This document shows positions 31,621 to 33,417 of a stretch of DNA of 33,417 nt, one piece after another. The stretch is from Erythrobacter sp. (lineage in GTDB: Bacteria; Pseudomonadota; Alphaproteobacteria; Sphingomonadales; Sphingomonadaceae): NCBI RefSeq assembly GCF_023653175.1, contig NZ_JAMNXL010000019.1, positions 1 through 33,417 on the forward strand, read 5' to 3'. Below the pieces are notes generated by a model. That model did not search any database and was not told where the DNA came from. It saw nothing but the letters and a program-made list of their open reading frames with translations. The position numbers were made by a program, and so were the translations under genes. The stretch's first letter is position 1. Each line of letters starts with the position of its first letter.

Positions 31621-33417
31621 ATGGCGCTTAAGGCAGTGGGTCGGCTGGTGTGCGGGGCAGCGCTCGGTACGCTTGTGGCAGGGTGCGGCGGGGGCGAGCC
31701 GATCCGTTCGGCCAGCGCGCCGGTGGCGGCCGCTCCGGCACCTGCGGCAAACAGCCCGGAAGCCCTGCTCGCGCGGATGAGCCTCGAACGCAAGGTCGCG
31801 CAGATCATCCAGCCCGACATCGGCTCGATCACCCCCGAGGACGTGCGCCAGTATCGCTTCGGCACGATCCTCAACGGCGGCAATTCCGGCCCCTTCGGCA
31901 ATGACAAGGCGCCCGCGGCCGACTGGCTGAAGCTCGCCGATGCTTTCTGGGAAGCCTCGACCGCCCCGCTTGCCAATGGCGAACCCGTGATCCCCGCGAT
32001 CTGGGCCACTGACGCCGTCCACGGCCATGCCAATGTCCCGGGCGCGACGGTCTTCCCGCACAACATCGCGCTCGGCGCGACGGGTGATGCCGATCTCATC
32101 CGCCGCATCGGCGCGGCGACCGCGGTCGAGATCGAGGTCACCGGGCTCGACTGGACCTTCGCTCCGACAGTGGCGGTCGCGCGCGATGACCGCTGGGGCC
32201 GCACCTACGAAAGCTATTCCGAAGACCCTGCGCTCGTCACCCGTCTCGGCGCGGCGATGATCGAGGGGTTGCAGGGCCGCCCCGGTGAGCCCGGCTATCT
32301 CGGCCCCGGCAAGGTCGCTGCCACCGCCAAGCACTATTTCGGGGACGGCGGCACGTCGCAAGGCGTCGACCAAGGTGACGTCAATGGCGACCTTGCCGAG
32401 CTGATGGCGATCCACGCCGCGCCTTACCCCGCCGCGATCGACGCCGGGGTCGCCAGTGTCATGGCCAGCTTCAATTCGATCAACGGTACCAAGATGCACG
32501 GCAACAAGCCGCTGCTCACCGATCAGCTGCGCGGGAAGCTCGGCTTCGGCGGCGTGGTGGTCGGCGACTGGAACGGCCATGGCCAGATCGAGGGCTGCAC
32601 CAATGCCGATTGCCCGCAGGCGATTATGGCGGGGCTCGACATCTACATGGTGCCCGAGGACTGGAAGGCGCTCCACGCCTCGCTGGTCGCCCAGGTGAAG
32701 GACGGCACCATCCCGATGGCCCGCCTCGACGAGGCGGTGCTGCGGGTTCTCCGGATGAAGGCGCAGCTCGGCATCCTCAATGGCGAGGTTAAGCCCTCGG
32801 CGCGGCCCAATGGCGGGAAGTGGGAGCTGCTCGGCTCGCCCGAACACCGCGCGCTCGCCCGCGAGGCGGTGGCGAAGTCGCAGGTGATCCTCAAGAACGC
32901 GGGCGTCCTGCCTTTGAAGGCGGGTGCGCGGATCGAGGTGGCGGGTTCTGCTGCCGACAACGTGCCCCAGCAGGCGGGCGGCTGGTCGGTCACCTGGCAG
33001 GGCGGGGCCGATCTCACCGCAGCCGATTTCCCCGGCGCGACCTCGATTTTCGCCGGGATCGCCGAGGCCGCCAAAGAAGCGGGCGGCGAGGCGCGTCTGG
33101 CGGGCAAGGGTGACGCAGCCGCCAAGCCCGACATCGCCGTCGTCGTCTTCGGCGAGCCGCCCTATGCCGAGTTCGTCGGCGACCGCAAGGACCTCGCCTT
33201 CCGCGACGAGGAGGGGCTGAACCTTCTCAAGGCCTACAAGGCGCGCGGCGTTCCGACCGTTGCCGTGTTCCTTTCGGGCCGTCCCTTGTGGGTCAACCGC
33301 GAATTGAACGCCGCCGATGCCTTTGTGGCCGCATGGCTTCCGGGCAGCGAAGGCGCAGGGGTGGCCGACGTGCTGTTCGGCAAGGCGCAGCCGACCGGGC
33401 GCCTTTCGTTCAGCTGG
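31621..33417 (+). CDS. Glycoside hydrolase family 3 beta-glucosidase lipoprotein (3' cut by window end)
   Basis: The first 599 codons are visible; the frame runs off the window. The protein starts with a lipoprotein signal: basic and hydrophobic residues then the lipobox LVAGC (cysteine 22), so it is lipid-anchored, probably to the outer membrane's periplasmic face. A GH3 N-terminal TIM barrel follows (about 55-395), with the substrate-site motifs ATDAVHGH and KHYFGDGGTSQG, and the nucleophile D316 in VVGDWNGHG. A GH3 C-terminal domain (about 415-599+) contains the NAGVLPLK entry. It would hydrolyse beta-glucan oligosaccharides to glucose. The ATG at 31621 follows GGGAGG at 31605-31610. Confidence 0.95.
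   Translation, partial: MALKAVGRLVCGAALGTLVAGCGGGEPIRSASAPVAAAPAPAANSPEALLARMSLERKVAQIIQPDIGSITPEDVRQYRFGTILNGGNSGPFGNDKAPAADWLKLADAFWEASTAPLANGEPVIPAIWATDAVHGHANVPGATVFPHNIALGATGDADLIRRIGAATAVEIEVTGLDWTFAPTVAVARDDRWGRTYESYSEDPALVTRLGAAMIEGLQGRPGEPGYLGPGKVAATAKHYFGDGGTSQGVDQGDVNGDLAELMAIHAAPYPAAIDAGVASVMASFNSINGTKMHGNKPLLTDQLRGKLGFGGVVVGDWNGHGQIEGCTNADCPQAIMAGLDIYMVPEDWKALHASLVAQVKDGTIPMARLDEAVLRVLRMKAQLGILNGEVKPSARPNGGKWELLGSPEHRALAREAVAKSQVILKNAGVLPLKAGARIEVAGSAADNVPQQAGGWSVTWQGGADLTAADFPGATSIFAGIAEAAKEAGGEARLAGKGDAAAKPDIAVVVFGEPPYAEFVGDRKDLAFRDEEGLNLLKAYKARGVPTVAVFLSGRPLWVNRELNAADAFVAAWLPGSEGAGVADVLFGKAQPTGRLSFSW

Overview
The window is GC-rich, densely packed chromosomal DNA that looks like an alphaproteobacterium of the order Sphingomonadales, most likely an Erythrobacteraceae-type organism. 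The signs are the miaB-phoH-ybeY-corC and nfu-tsaB-rimI-mucR-fur-plsC gene sets, a MucR/Ros regulator, a Fur without CxxC motifs, a class II DAHP synthase, and a TonB-dependent-receptor glycan locus of the kind common in marine sphingomonads. No rRNA, tRNA, CRISPR array or intact insertion sequence was found.

Left part (1-12290): housekeeping genes. A truncated unknown gene is followed on the + strand by miaB, phoH, ybeY and corC (tRNA methylthiolation, a PhoH ATPase, 16S rRNA maturation, a CBS-domain protein). Two minus-strand genes interrupt this series: a secreted protein of unknown function and a homocysteine S-methyltransferase-family gene of lower GC, the latter beside a possible transposase remnant. 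A LysR regulator with a coupled 53-residue ORF follows. On the - strand lie nfu, a RutE-like nitroreductase, tsaB, rimI, mucR, fur and plsC, many overlapping by 4-8 bases. In many alphaproteobacteria fur/plsC run straight into miaB in one direction; here the two halves converge, which suggests an in-place inversion.

Middle (12416-20446): a large periplasmic M16 metallopeptidase, class II DAHP synthase (entry to the shikimate pathway), then a compact ergothioneine pair egtB-egtD followed closely by a renalase-like FAD oxidoreductase.

Right part (20419-23151, - strand): a three-gene overlapping operon (nucleotidyltransferase, CDP-glycerol glycerophosphotransferase-like protein, FkbM methyltransferase), probably for a surface phosphoglycan.

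Far right (23244-33417): a beta-glucan (probably laminarin) utilisation locus. A flavin-dependent tryptophan-halogenase-family gene diverges from a TonB-dependent receptor, followed by a GH16 endo-glucanase, a LacI regulator, an MFS transporter and a GH3 beta-glucosidase lipoprotein cut off by the window end. Two near-identical 18-base LacI-type palindromes, one between the halogenase and the receptor and one before GH3, tie the locus into one likely regulon. The model is cleavage by GH16, uptake by the receptor, hydrolysis by GH3, export to the cytoplasm by MFS, and sensing by LacI. The role of the halogenase-family protein is the main open question.
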